A model generated the notes under the pieces. The model did no database searches, was not told the origin of the DNA, and saw only the letters and a program-made list of their open reading frames with translations. A stretch of 64,000 nucleotides of DNA from Aquilaria yunnanensis (taxonomy: Eukaryota > Streptophyta > Magnoliopsida > Malvales > Thymelaeaceae), in NCBI GenBank assembly GCA_039654915.1, contig CM077600.1, forward strand, positions 77,695,992 through 77,759,991. The letters run 5' to 3'. Position numbers and translations under genes: made by a program. Position 1 is the stretch's first letter. Each line of letters opens with the position of its first letter. Below are positions 41,460 to 51,464 of the stretch, piece after piece.

Positions 41460-42545
41460 CATGATCTTGAACTTGCAGCAGTGATCTTTGCACTGAAACT
41501 ATGGAGACATTATTTGATGGGAAGATCGTTCAGAATCTTCACTGATCACAAGAGTTTGAAGTATTTGTTTACTCAGAAGGATCTGAACATGAGACAGCGG
41601 CGATGGATTGAGTACATTAAAGACTATGATTGTTCGATCGAGTATTGTGCGGGTAAAGGGAACGTGGTAGCAGATGCTTTGAGCCGGAAGTACACAGGAG
41701 TGATCTTGTCCAAGGATCAGGCTACAGATTCTTCAGAAGGAGCATTGAAGGATTGTTTCTTAGCTTTGCATGAATTATGGCAAAGTCGAGAAAAATCCTT
41801 AGTCTACGTTTTGGAGATTCAGACGGCTTGGTTAGCCAGAGTCAGAGAAGCTCAGTTGAAAGATCCATTGTTGAAGAAGATTTCAGGTGAAGCTAAGACT
41901 GGTGCTTTGAAGAAAGAGTTCAAGTACAAAGATGGAATACTACATTATGGTGATCGACTCTATGTGTCGAATGTTGAGGGACTTAGGCAGCAAATCCTAC
42001 AGGAGGCACATAGTAGTACATTGAGTATTCACCCTGGTGTTAGTAAGATGTATCAAGATCTGAAGACACATTTTTGGTGGCCAGGACTGAAGAGACATGT
42101 ACGAGGACATGTGGCAAAGTGTTTGACATGTCAGGTGGTGAAAGCTGAACACCAGAAACCAGCAGACACACTTCAGAGTTTATCTCTACCAGTGAGGAAG
42201 TGGGGATCCGTTACTATGGATTTCCTAGTGGGGTTACCGACCACCCGGAGTCGGCATGATGCTATTTGGGTAGTGGTTGACAGATTGACGAAGTCGGCAC
42301 ACTTTATACCGATCAGAGACACCTATACATTGGAGAGGTTGGCTCAGTTATATCTCAGGGAGATTGTGAGACTCCATGGGATACCGGATCAAATCATATC
42401 AGACAGAGATCCACGATTTACATCACGGTTTTGGAATGCTTTTCAGGAAGCATTGGGCAGCAAAGTTAGCCTCAGTACTGCTTTTCATCCGCAGACTGAC
42501 GGACAGTCAGAGAGGGTGATTCAGACTGATCGAGTTTGCCACTGA
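41460..42545 (+). pseudogene. pol: Chromo-1 RNase H end and integrase, truncated by a scar
   Basis: This is the continuation of 28461-30296 after removal of Tat-3. It starts [19 protein letters not shown] and the RNase H tail [18 protein letters not shown]. Integrase then shows the HHCC finger ([27 protein letters not shown]) and the catalytic core ([33 protein letters not shown]). Just after the catalytic Glu a rearranged 70-base stretch with duplicated words brings in a TGA at 42543. About 20 codons expected at this point are missing. Integrase is therefore almost certainly dead in this copy. Confidence 0.93.
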
Positions 42546-43323
42546 TCGAGAGGGTGATTCAGACTTACCACTGATCGAGTTTGCCTATAATAACAGTCAT
42601 CAATCTGTTATTGGAATGGCGCCCTATGAAACTTTGTATGGGAGACGGTGTATGACACCTCATTGTTGGGCAGATCCAACAGATAGAGTGGTTATTGGAC
42701 CTGAGATCATAGCTGACACTACAGCTAAGATTAAGTTGATTCAGCAGAGAATCAAGACAGCTAATGACAGACAGACTAAGTATGCAAACAGAAGAAGAAG
42801 AGAATTGAGTTTTGAGGTTGGTGACAAAGTACTTCTGAAAGTGTCGCCCATGAGAGGAGTTAGTCATTTTGGACAGAGGGGCAAGTTAGCTCCAAGGTTC
42901 ATTGGACCTTATGAAGTGTTAGAGAAAGTTGGGAAAGTTGCTTATCGGTTGGCTTTACCGCCTAACCTTTCTCAAGTGCATAATGTGTTTCATGTCAGTT
43001 TACTCAGGAAATGCACAGTTGAGCCCGGACAGGTAGTAAATCCTTCAGTGATACCCATTCAGGAGGACTTGACTTATGAAGAGAAACCAGTTCAGATTTT
43101 GGATAGGCAAGTCAAGAAACTGCGGACTAAGTGGATTCCGATGGTTAAGATCCTTTGGTCTAACCATAGTGAGGAGGAAGCTACCTGGGAGACAGAGCAG
43201 GATATGCTGAAAAGATATCCTGGTGTTTTTCCAGAGTTGCAGCGGAATTTGGGGGACCAAATTCCAGAAGGAAGGGAGAATGTTACGACCCTTCTAGAGG
43301 GAGGTAAGGACTTTAGAATTTAG
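42546..43323 (+). pseudogene. pol: Chromo-1 integrase C-terminus and chromodomain
   Basis: After the scar the coding region resumes (TDRVCL/FAYNNSHQSVIGMAPYETLYGRRC). It continues through the basic integrase tail (GDKVLLKVSPMRGVSHFG, LAPRFIGPYEVLEKVG, NVFHVSLLRKC) into a chromodomain (PVQILDRQVKKLRTKWIP, VKILWSNHSEEEATWE). The chromodomain binds histone tail marks and directs integration in chromoviruses. The stop lies inside the 3' LTR at 43321. Confidence 0.92.
43266..43280 (+). other. Chromo-1 polypurine tract
   Basis: AGAAGGAAGGGAGAA directly before the 3' LTR; it overlaps the last codons of pol. Confidence 0.85.
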
Positions 43324-45790
43324 TTTAGAAGTTTAATTTAAGTTTGCCTAGCAAGAATTAAGAAGTTTGCGAAAGTTCACTAAGTTCCGACAAGAATAAA
43401 GCTCTGAACTAAGTTCAGGGGCAAAATGGTAATTTTGCACCCTGAATGGCCGGGACGAGTCCCGAGTGTTTTAAAATGAATTTTTAGGACTTAACTTTTA
43501 ACCTTAACTCAAACTCAACAAATAGACAAGAATTTAATCAAGAACTGTTAAGTTACAAAAATGGGGGACCTAATTGCACAAAACTTGAAACCTTGGTGGT
43601 TTGAAGGGTTAAGTGGGGTTTAAGAAGAGGGAAGAGGGGTTTGGGCTGCCATAACCCGTTTTCCAGCTTCTCCACTCCATTTCTCTCTCAAATTAAGCTT
43701 GGAATCAAAAGCTTTTGGTGCCAAAAGGTGCAATTAAGGGTGTATAAGCTTGGAGAAGTGATTTTCAAGCTTAAATCCATGTTTTTGAGGCGTGGAAGAG
43801 TGTTTTTCTCCATCCCCTGTTTTTGAACGAGGTATGATTCATGTTCTTGATTGAATTCGTGTTATTTGATTGATTGGAAGCTTGGGTTTTGGTTGGAAGA
43901 GGTGTTTTTGATGTTTAGGAGCTTTGTTTTGGTTTGAATTTGTGTAGAACTTTGGAAGCTTGTTTGGAAGAGGAAGGGTTCGAATTCTTGCTTGTTCTTG
44001 GTGTTAAGGTAAGGGAGAAAGTGTTTTTAAGTTGTTGGATTGCTTTTGGATTGAAATGGATTGAGAAAGTTGAGTAATTTTTGGGTATGGTGTGAAGAAA
44101 CGTTTTGGGAATTATGATGGACTAGCTATGTTCGAAGCATTGGTTTGATGCTTCTAATGCATCATAGTTTGGCTTTGATAGTTGGTTTTGTTCCTTGCAA
44201 CATGTACTTCATGTGTATGAAATTTGGTAACTTTTGATGCATGTTTGCTATATGTATTTGGTTGCCAAAGTTCGTAGCAGCAAACGGCCAAATTCTGCAT
44301 TTCTGCAGAATTGGCGACGCGGCGCCAATTGGCCCGAAAATTGGCGACGCGTCGCCAATCCAATTTTTGTTCACAGAACGTTTGTTCGCTGGCGACGCGT
44401 CGCCAATTCCTTTTTGCCTTTGGCGATGCGGCGCCAACACCTAAAAATGGGGGGTTTGACTTTTTGTTGCGTTGACCCGACCGAGACTACGGAAGGTTCG
44501 GAACGTGCCTAAGGGTCCGAGGATCCCGATGGTACTCCGAGACTTCCGAAAGTCCCACCGGAAGTATGAGTTTTCTTGAACTGTTTGAGGTAAGTAAGTT
44601 GCTTAGGCAACAAGTAAGGAAACAAATGTTGCAATTGAACTTAATTAGCTATCAAAAGCTCAGGTGAGAGGTTTACAACCCTCGTCGGCCTAGCCGTGCC
44701 GGAGCCACGAGGCCACGAGGCGAAACCTTGTTCATCTAGTTTACATCAAAGAGGCCCTGCGGCCTAGTCTACAAGTCCCGTCATAAATTCCCCTGCATAA
44801 CAATTAGGTGAGAGGTTCTATGTTTGAATGAGGCTTGCTAAGGTTCGCCCTTGAGCCATATGATAGGTTGCTAAGTGATAGCGCTTGGCCTATATTTCAG
44901 GTTGCTAAGTGATTGCGCTTGGCCTGTAAATGTGTCAGGTTGCTAAGTGATTGCACTTGGCCTGATACAGAGGACTACTTGAGGAGAGGTCTACCGACCT
45001 AGTATATATATATATGACTAGTACCCTCATGCTGTGTGAGCTCGCAGCCAGAGTCCTAGCTTTTTCTTGCAGGTACATCGAAGACCCTTACTGAGAATGT
45101 TGAATTCTCACTCCCTGTTTGTTATGCAGAGTCTGGAGTAGCAGGACCGGATAATCGCTGAGGATTATCACGGTAGTACCTTTTTGTCTGTAAAGGTACG
45201 GTAGTTGAGAAACTTTAAGTTTCTAGCTTGCTTAAGTGTTTAGTTGGTCTGTTGGTCAGGTTGTGGTACTAACTTGTTTCTTCCTTTGGCTGCAGAGCCT
45301 AGTAGCACTTGGCACAGGACTTGTGAGACTCGCCACTGGGACAGGAGTCCAAAGTGGGAGCTAGGGTAAAAGATCTCAGCAAAGTCTTGTATTTTGATAC
45401 AGTACTTTATTTTGCCTCCGGTATTTATGTTATAAAGAGTCCTTGACTCAGGGGATTGTTCTCTGGGTGAGAGCATTAGTTACTTATGTATAAATACTTT
45501 CACGAGCGGTGTATGTGTAGTTAATCACTCAAAGGTTGATTTTGATATGCTTTGGCATTTTGTATTTATTTATATAGAATTTTACTTAGCCGGCTAAATG
45601 TCTAAATGATTAAATGTTTTATGGTTTTAATAAACCAAGTCAAAGCATAAGTGCATACATATTGCATTTCTAGGTTAATCAACTAGTAGCATTGGATTTA
45701 ATCCACACACATAACCAACTAGCCAATTACAATCCACCGTGAGACAAACGCTCACAGGGTATCCCGGGCAGGGGCACGGGGATCGTGTCA
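43281..45790 (+). repeat. Chromo-1 3' LTR
   Basis: 2510 bp, one base longer than the 5' LTR. It carries the palindrome array (about 44310-44437), the three-copy repeat (about 44865-44965) and the TA run. Followed by GACCT at 45791-45795. Confidence 0.95.
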
Positions 45791-45795
45791 GACCT

Positions 45796-46492
45796 CTTCA
45801 GTCATCAACCTCCAGTTAATGGGGAAGGGGTACAGGGAGCGCGGAGCGACCTCGGGAGCCCAGTCGGAGACGGCGTGAATATGTCAGTCGAAGTCCTCGA
45901 ACACGGGAGCCAACTCTGGAGTCAGCAGTATCCTCGGATCAACGACGTCCACATGCAGCTTTCCCCGAGCCCATTTGGTCAGAACATACGACCAGGCCTC
46001 ATCTATCTTCAGGAAGAAGAATTTCTGTTGCCACCCTCGCCAACTGTCCTTAGTGGCAAAAGTGAACATGAATTTTTTGCTCCCGGATCCCCGAGGTAGC
46101 ATGAAATAGAAGCCACCCTTCGGGACCACGAAGAGCTTGTAGTACTGCATGAAAATTACAAAATGGGGTTTTATCCCGAAGACACCATACATACAGAGGA
46201 AGGAATTAAAATAGCAGTACGAGTTCGGGGGAAGCTGATTCACAGAAATGCCATGAAATTGGCAGAACTCGCAAACCATCTTCGGGGGAGGATACCGAAG
46301 TCCGGCCTTCAGCTGGGCTCGAAAAATGGTAACCTCGTTACTATGGTTTGAAAAAGCATAGTGGTCAGATCGTGGCAGCCGGGTAATGGTGTAAGAGGGA
46401 AGAAAGAACTTCTTCTTCCACCTCTCTAATTTTTTAGGGGTGGTGCAACACGGATGAGATAAAAGAGGCTACTAGCTCTCAGGGATAGGCAT
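45796..46492 (-). pseudogene. Tat-2 antisense gene, 5' part of exon 1
   Basis: On the minus strand the frame begins at ATG 46492 (MPIPES, matching the second Met of Tat-3), but two adjacent stops follow at once. It then keeps close similarity to Tat-3 exon 1 (FCQFHGISVNQLPPNSY, FVIFMQYYKLFVVPKGGF, DSWRGWQQKFFFLK). A further stop occurs after VFEDFD (45884). The Chromo-1 insertion separates it from the rest at 16549-14827. The pattern is an old, decaying gene copy whose protein similarity to Tat-3 remains high. Confidence 0.85.
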
Positions 46493-47267
46493 TTTGGACA
46501 GAAAAATGAGTTCGGAAAGAGGCAAGAAAACAACTTCCGGCAAACACTCAAAAAAATAGAGGCATTAAAAGACTCTAGAAAGAAAAAACCCACCAAAAGA
46601 CATGCCAAAATCGGAGGTTGCCATCGTAAAAGGTTGCCGGAAAAAGCTCTGTTAAAATAGCTCCGCCGCAAAAGGCAGAGAAAGCGTAGAGAAAACGGCA
46701 AGCAGGAAAAGAGCAGAAGCAAAAGCAAAAAGGGCTTATGAAGGAATAGGCTATTTATAGGCCAAAGGTGGGTAACTGAAATGACGTCATAAGTGCCCTT
46801 TGAAGGCGAACCGTCTCCATAACTGCATTCTGTGCCTGAAAAGACGCGCTCTCTGTAAACGACGCGACTCTCCTCCAATGACAGTGCGCCACGTGTCAAC
46901 CATCGCGCCAAAATAGGGGACACGTCTTTTGACATCCCTAAAAAACTGGGACGCGTCGCTCAGACTGACGCGTTTGGCCATCAGACGCGACGCTGCACAG
47001 ACCTGCAAAAGCAAAGAAGCAGGTTGCCTCGAAGACACCAAAAGACGGGCTATGGCCGAACAGCCCATACCTTCGGGCAAGAGTTGTATCTTCGGCACAG
47101 GCTTTGCCTCGGAGACACCAAAAAACAGGCCAAGGCCGAGTAGCCCACACTTTCGGGCAAGAGGTGTACCTTCAACACAGGTGTTACTCTCTATAGACTC
47201 CCAAAGAACATCCTCGGAAAGAAAACAAAACCGAAGTCTTCACTTCGGCTTTCCGAAGGGGGGCATG
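46493..47267 (-). other. Tat-2 antisense promoter region and spacer
   Basis: Contains the conserved antisense TATA block (46751-46760, minus CTATAAATAG), an 80-base two-copy direct repeat (47027-47106, 47107-47186) and the sense polypurine tract (about 47256-47263). No coding region supported. Confidence 0.7.
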
Positions 47268-48125
47268 TGATAGCCGAAGGACTATCGCCTCCACCTGGCC
47301 GAACTCCCTGCCACCAGAATGGCCAGGAGATCTGGCGCTACCCGAAAAAAGGTGGGATCACACACCTCGGAGAAAAGCCGAAGAGCCCGAGGTCGGCACG
47401 CTAGGGAACTGGAGGATACTATTAGCCCCCCGAGGTAGTAAACAGACCGCCTTCGAAAAAGTGGCACCAGCTAGTGCGGGCCGAACATGATCTTCCCGAA
47501 GGCGGAACTCCCTGAATCTGGGAACCCCCGAACTGGGGGCATGTTTCCCGAAGTGGCACGGTCCGTACTAGAGGACGACCTCACCTAGGGACATCGGGAG
47601 TACGGCAGGAGCATTTAAGGAAGCCTCTGACATGTCGCCCACATATGTCATAAGCCGCCTCAAACGGCGCTCTGACACGCCGACGCCATCAAAGTCACAT
47701 CATGGCCCGTCTCGACTCAAGGCTCAAGGAAGCCTACCACCAGCTACTTGTCCTCTACGCCCAGACATTCAGAGAACATCCGACCGAACACGTGTCACGA
47801 TCTGAACATGCTGGACACCTCTATAAATACCAGGGAATACACCCTGGCAAACGGTTGGCAAATATCCTGACTCCTCACTCTGAGAAAATACGACCAGGCG
47901 AGTTCACTGAACCCCTCAGTGCTATTTCCTCTGCCTTCTCTCAGAACCACTGACTTGGGCGTCGGAGGCTCCTCCCTGGAACAACACCCCGGGGACCTCC
48001 TAACCCACTTTTTCTGAACATCTCAGGCACTCTCCCTTGGGCAAACCGGCCACCAGGCGTTCTTCCTCTCCGGGAGTCCCTCCATCAGTCACCATGACTA
48101 AGAACGATGAAGCCCCTGGGCATCA
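47268..48125 (+). repeat. Tat-2 3' LTR
   Basis: 858 bp, same length as the 5' LTR, roughly 40 differences by eye. Ends GGGCATCA, then CTTTT (48126-48130), the imperfect duplication of CTTGT. Confidence 0.93.
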
Positions 48126-48341
48126 CTTTTGTTTTCCTTCTTTGCTGCCATGGTGTGCATACAATGTGAATATGTGTGTGATGGTTGGACCAATATGCAT
48201 GTATTTACATAGTGCCCAAGAGGGCCACTTGGGTATGCACACTAAGGGTAGTGTTCTGATGGACTACAGAACATTACCAATCCTGGGAGTCTAAATGCAC
48301 AGTTTTGGTACCATAACTGGACTACCCCGGAGTGGGTAATA
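48126..48341 (+). repeat. SoloLTR-1, last segment
   Basis: About 0.2 kb from the Tat-2 duplication to the terminus GTGGGTAATA, directly followed by GTATG (48342-48346). Non-coding. Confidence 0.7.
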
Positions 48342-48346
48342 GTATG

Positions 48347-51134
48347 TACCAACCTTGGTGATGAAGGCAGTTTTTTCCTCATCCTCCGGGTCTATCCTGA
48401 TTTGATGATACCCGCTAAAGGCATCGAGGAAGCTCAGGAGGCCATACTCGGCGGTTGAGTCCACCAACTGGTCTATTGGCGGCAGAGGATATGAATACTT
48501 AAGACAAGCATCATTCACATTTCAGAAATCAATGCACATTTAAAGTTTGTCACTCCATTCTTTCATGGCGATAACCACGTTACTAAGCCCTTCGGGATAT
48601 TTGACTTCCCTTATTACGTCTACCTTCATCGACCTTTGGATTTTGGATTTAACGTAGTTGTTATTGTGTGCCAGAAGGCTTCTCTTTTTTTGGAGAACAG
48701 GCTTCGTGTCAGGGCGTATCTTAAGACTATGATGAATTATGCGAGGGTCTACCCTAGGCATGTCTTTCTGTAAGTAGGCAAATAGATCTTTGTTCATTAA
48801 AAGGAAAGATAGAAGGTTTAGCTTGTCACCTTCGGCCAAATGTTTCCCTATGAGGATACATTGTCCCGGGACGAGCTCTACATTCTCAGTTTCAATTTTT
48901 TCTGACTCGCTTCTCTCTCATTCTATAGACCCTTCGGTTGGTGTGCCCTTTTCTCCCAAGGTTTGTGTGTGCACTTTCATTGGGCTCTGCCTAGCCTTCA
49001 CGAAGACCTTTAGGACTTCAGCTTGATCAATAAATATTTGTGCGTCCTTGGTCCCGAATATAACCGTCAGATACTTCACATCTGGTCGGATGTGAAAGTT
49101 CCCTTAAGTTTGCCTTCCAAGGATGGCATTATACGAAGAGGGGACATCGATAACGATGAACCTGGTCATGGTAGAGGTGAAGATTTCTCCGTTGTTTTGG
49201 ACAGAAGTTCCCCTTAACATTAGAGGTAGGTTAATCCATCCGAGGACAGGGAGATCGGAAGGACCTACCCTGAAGGTAGGTGATGTAACATGTTTCAGGT
49301 CGGTTTTCATGATGCCCAAGCTTGGCAACGGATGGGAGAATAAGACATCGGCATTGGAACCATCATCCAGGAGCACCCTCTTTAGATCCCAGCTCCCAAT
49401 CCTTGCCATAATAAGAAATGGGTCATCGTGTGGCAACATTACGGCGGACCCGTCTTTCCGAATGAGCTTGTTTGATGGATTACCGACTTCCATCACCAAG
49501 ATCTCCCTGGCTTTCCTCTTCCTTTCTGCTGTAAGTAGTCCCGTGGTGATCGTCTGGATTACTCCAGCCAAAGGTGGGGGATTTTTCTTGGGACTTCAGT
49601 TTCGATGTTGGTTGGAATCGTAGTCCTCATTTTCCTTTCTTTCCTCCTCCCTCCTTCCCCTGGGAGAGGGTATCCATAGGTACTGGCGAAGCTGGCCTTG
49701 CTTTCTTAGGGACTCGTTGTACTTCCTGAGTTGGAAGCAATCCTCAGTGTCATGATTGTGATCCCTATGGAATTGGCAGAATTTCTTCATATTCTTCTTG
49801 TTGTCCGAAGTCATGACCTTCAGACGTAGAATTTGGGTTCTTTGCCTCTCCAAATCCATTAGGATGTTCGTTCTCATGGTGTTCAATGGAGTGAAGGTCA
49901 CTGGCTTCTTCCCTCTCTACTTTCGAGGTTAACCCCCGGCCTTTGTTGGTTAACGAGGTTGTTGGCTTGGGCCTTCGGGCCGATTGTGGTAGGGCTTTGG
50001 ACCTCCCATCCTTAGGTCTTCAGTCGTCATGTGCTGTTTGGCCCTTCGGTAAAACTCACCGAGGGTGTCCGGGGGGTCATTCGAGAACTCATAAAAGAGT
50101 TGTAAGTCTCACTGAAGTCCTTGTATCATGGCAAGGATGCATATTTTGGGGCAGAAGTCCGGCACACTCAAGGCCTCTTAGTTGAACTTTTTGACATAGC
50201 CGCGAATGGTCTCTCCATTCCTTTGCGCTATGTCAAACATTTGAACAGGCATCTTCACCGTTGGCCTGCTGTCGATGAATTGCTGTGTAAACGCAGTGGA
50301 TAACTTTTGGAAACCCATGATGGTTCTGGGGGCCAACGAGTTATACCACGCAGTCGACGGTCCGGAGAGGGTGACTTCAAAACATTTACAAAATGTGGTG
50401 TCATCGGCACCATGTAGCACCATGCTGCGCCTATACTTGGTCAGATGGGCTTGGGGGTCACTATGCCCATCATACGTCTCTAGGCGAAGTACCCGGAAGT
50501 CGCTGGGCATGGGTGCCTCAACTATTACTCGGACGAACGGGGACTCTTCTCCTTTGAAGGTCTCCGACAGCCTCGACCAAACAAGCTTCTAGGACAGTTG
50601 CCTTTCTACCTTGTCTAGCCTCTCAAGGATTTTCTCTATGAGGGCGGTGGTACTGGCCTCTTCCCGTTGCCTGGAAGTCACCGGCAGTGGGGAAAAACTT
50701 CGCCGGTGAGGGGATGGTGACCTTTTGTATGACAATGGGCTTCTCCGGTGAGAGGTCTTGGGCCCCTTTGATGTCGTTTATTCAACACGACACCCCTTGG
50801 GGGGAACATCCTTAGTTGAGGACTCATCATGGAAGTCCCTGCTGCCTGAACTCCGGTGGGCAATATTGGGGCTCTCTTCTCAGCGAGTGGATGGTGAGGA
50901 GGCCCTTCAGGCCAAAGGTGGTTGAGACCACCTTTCGTCGAGTTGCTGCGTCATTTGAGCCATGCTGGAACGCTAGAAATCCCTTAGGAAACCCATGGTG
51001 ACCATTAGAGGATGTTCATACTCTGGTAGAGAAGTCCTTGCTGCTAGCTCCTCGGTCACCGGTTGGGTCTCCGGCACGGACAGGGACTTCAGGAGTCCTT
51101 TATCCTTGGAACGCCGAGTCTCAACGACGGCTAC
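48347..51134 (-). pseudogene. gag-pol: Tat-1 gag-pol (right part), old and broken
   Basis: Reading leftward on the minus strand: gag N-terminus (AVVETRRSKDKGL near 51110), capsid (LETYDGHSDPQAHL near 50490), CHHC knuckle CQFHRDHNHDTEDC (near 49778), and a basic region. Protease with DDGSNADVLFSH (near 49380) and reverse transcriptase (PPIDQLVDSTAEYGLLSFLDAFSGYHQI) up to the SoloLTR-1 insertion follow. Several frames and stops are needed, so it is non-functional. The 5' LTR and primer site are absent: the sequence changes at about 51134, some 15 bases into the gag region after the primer site. No antisense gene is visible because the 3' half lies left of the window. Confidence 0.88.
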
Positions 51135-51459
51135 CTAAAGGCAGATTTGATACTGGAGCTTCATTTTCTTTGATTTCTAATAGCTTGGTTAAGACCATGA
51201 ATCTAGAGGTAAAGTACACAACAAGCATGTACTTAGTGAAAACTACTGGGAATGAAGTTTTATTCACATACCATATGGTTGAAAACTGTGAGATCCAGAT
51301 AGACAAGCTGAAACTGAGAGCAGACCTCATAGTGCTGGACACATATGATTATGATTTGATTCTAGGCATGAATTGGCTAGGAGAGAATAAAGTGGTAATT
51401 GATTGTCATAAGAGACAACTGATTATACCTTGTTGTACACCATATAATTTAGATAAGTC
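51135..51459 (+). pseudogene. Chromovirus protease remnant
   Basis: Plus-strand frame with FDTGASFSLIS (active-site DTG), YLVKTTGNEV, DLIVLDTYDYDLILGMNWLG and VIDCHKRQ, a typical Ty3/gypsy chromovirus retropepsin. It is cut by SoloLTR-2 at 51465 and continues for a few codons after 55455 before a stop. No gag or reverse transcriptase of the same element is attached. It is joined abruptly to Tat-1 on the left and Tat-4 on the right. Confidence 0.8.
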
Positions 51460-51464
51460 ACTAA
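51460..51464. repeat. Target-site duplication of SoloLTR-2 (left copy)
   Basis: ACTAA, repeated at 55451-55455. Confidence 0.85.

Larger units (their letters stand above)
16555..45790 (+). mobile_element. Chromo-1: Tekay/Del-type chromovirus, interrupted by Copia-1 and Tat-3
   Basis: LTRs of 2509 and 2510 bp (16555-19063, 43281-45790), duplication GACCT, initiator-Met primer site, gag-pol with a C-terminal chromodomain, and polypurine tract. Own length is about 9.8 kb when Copia-1 (20216-28460) and Tat-3 (30297-41454) are removed. The gag-pol frame rejoins exactly at both insertion points. LTRs differ at about 12 positions by eye, so it is young relative to its host Tat-2. Integrase is broken near 42545. 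Confidence 0.95.
8093..48125 (+). mobile_element. Tat-2: old Tat-lineage Ty3/gypsy element split by Chromo-1
   Basis: Two 858-bp LTRs (8093-8950 and 47268-48125), a primer site, a defective gag-pol, an antisense gene and a polypurine tract give the full plan of a Tat element. Its own length is about 10.8 kb once Chromo-1 (16555-45790) is removed. The LTRs differ at roughly 40 of 858 positions by my reading, the most of any pair here, in line with it being host to younger insertions. Duplication CTTGT/CTTTT. The family is shared with Tat-3 and Tat-6 and, more distantly, Tat-1, Tat-4 and Tat-5. Confidence 0.93.
143..48341 (+). mobile_element. SoloLTR-1, a ~2.5 kb solo LTR of a gypsy element, interrupted by GagTR-1 and Tat-2
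   Basis: The unit lies between GTATG duplications inside Tat-1 reverse transcriptase. Its own DNA is 143-832, 6510-8092 and about 48131-48341, near 2.5 kb in total. No primer-binding site, gag or pol motif is present in those three parts, and there is only one start and one end, so a solo LTR left by recombination is the simplest reading. Length and the opening TGTTAC followed by a small inverted repeat (CTCCC...GGGAG) resemble the Chromo-1 LTR, so a Tekay-type chromovirus LTR is likely but unproven. The right terminus is TA rather than CA, consistent with a C-to-T change. Orientation is inferred from that resemblance only. Confidence 0.75.
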
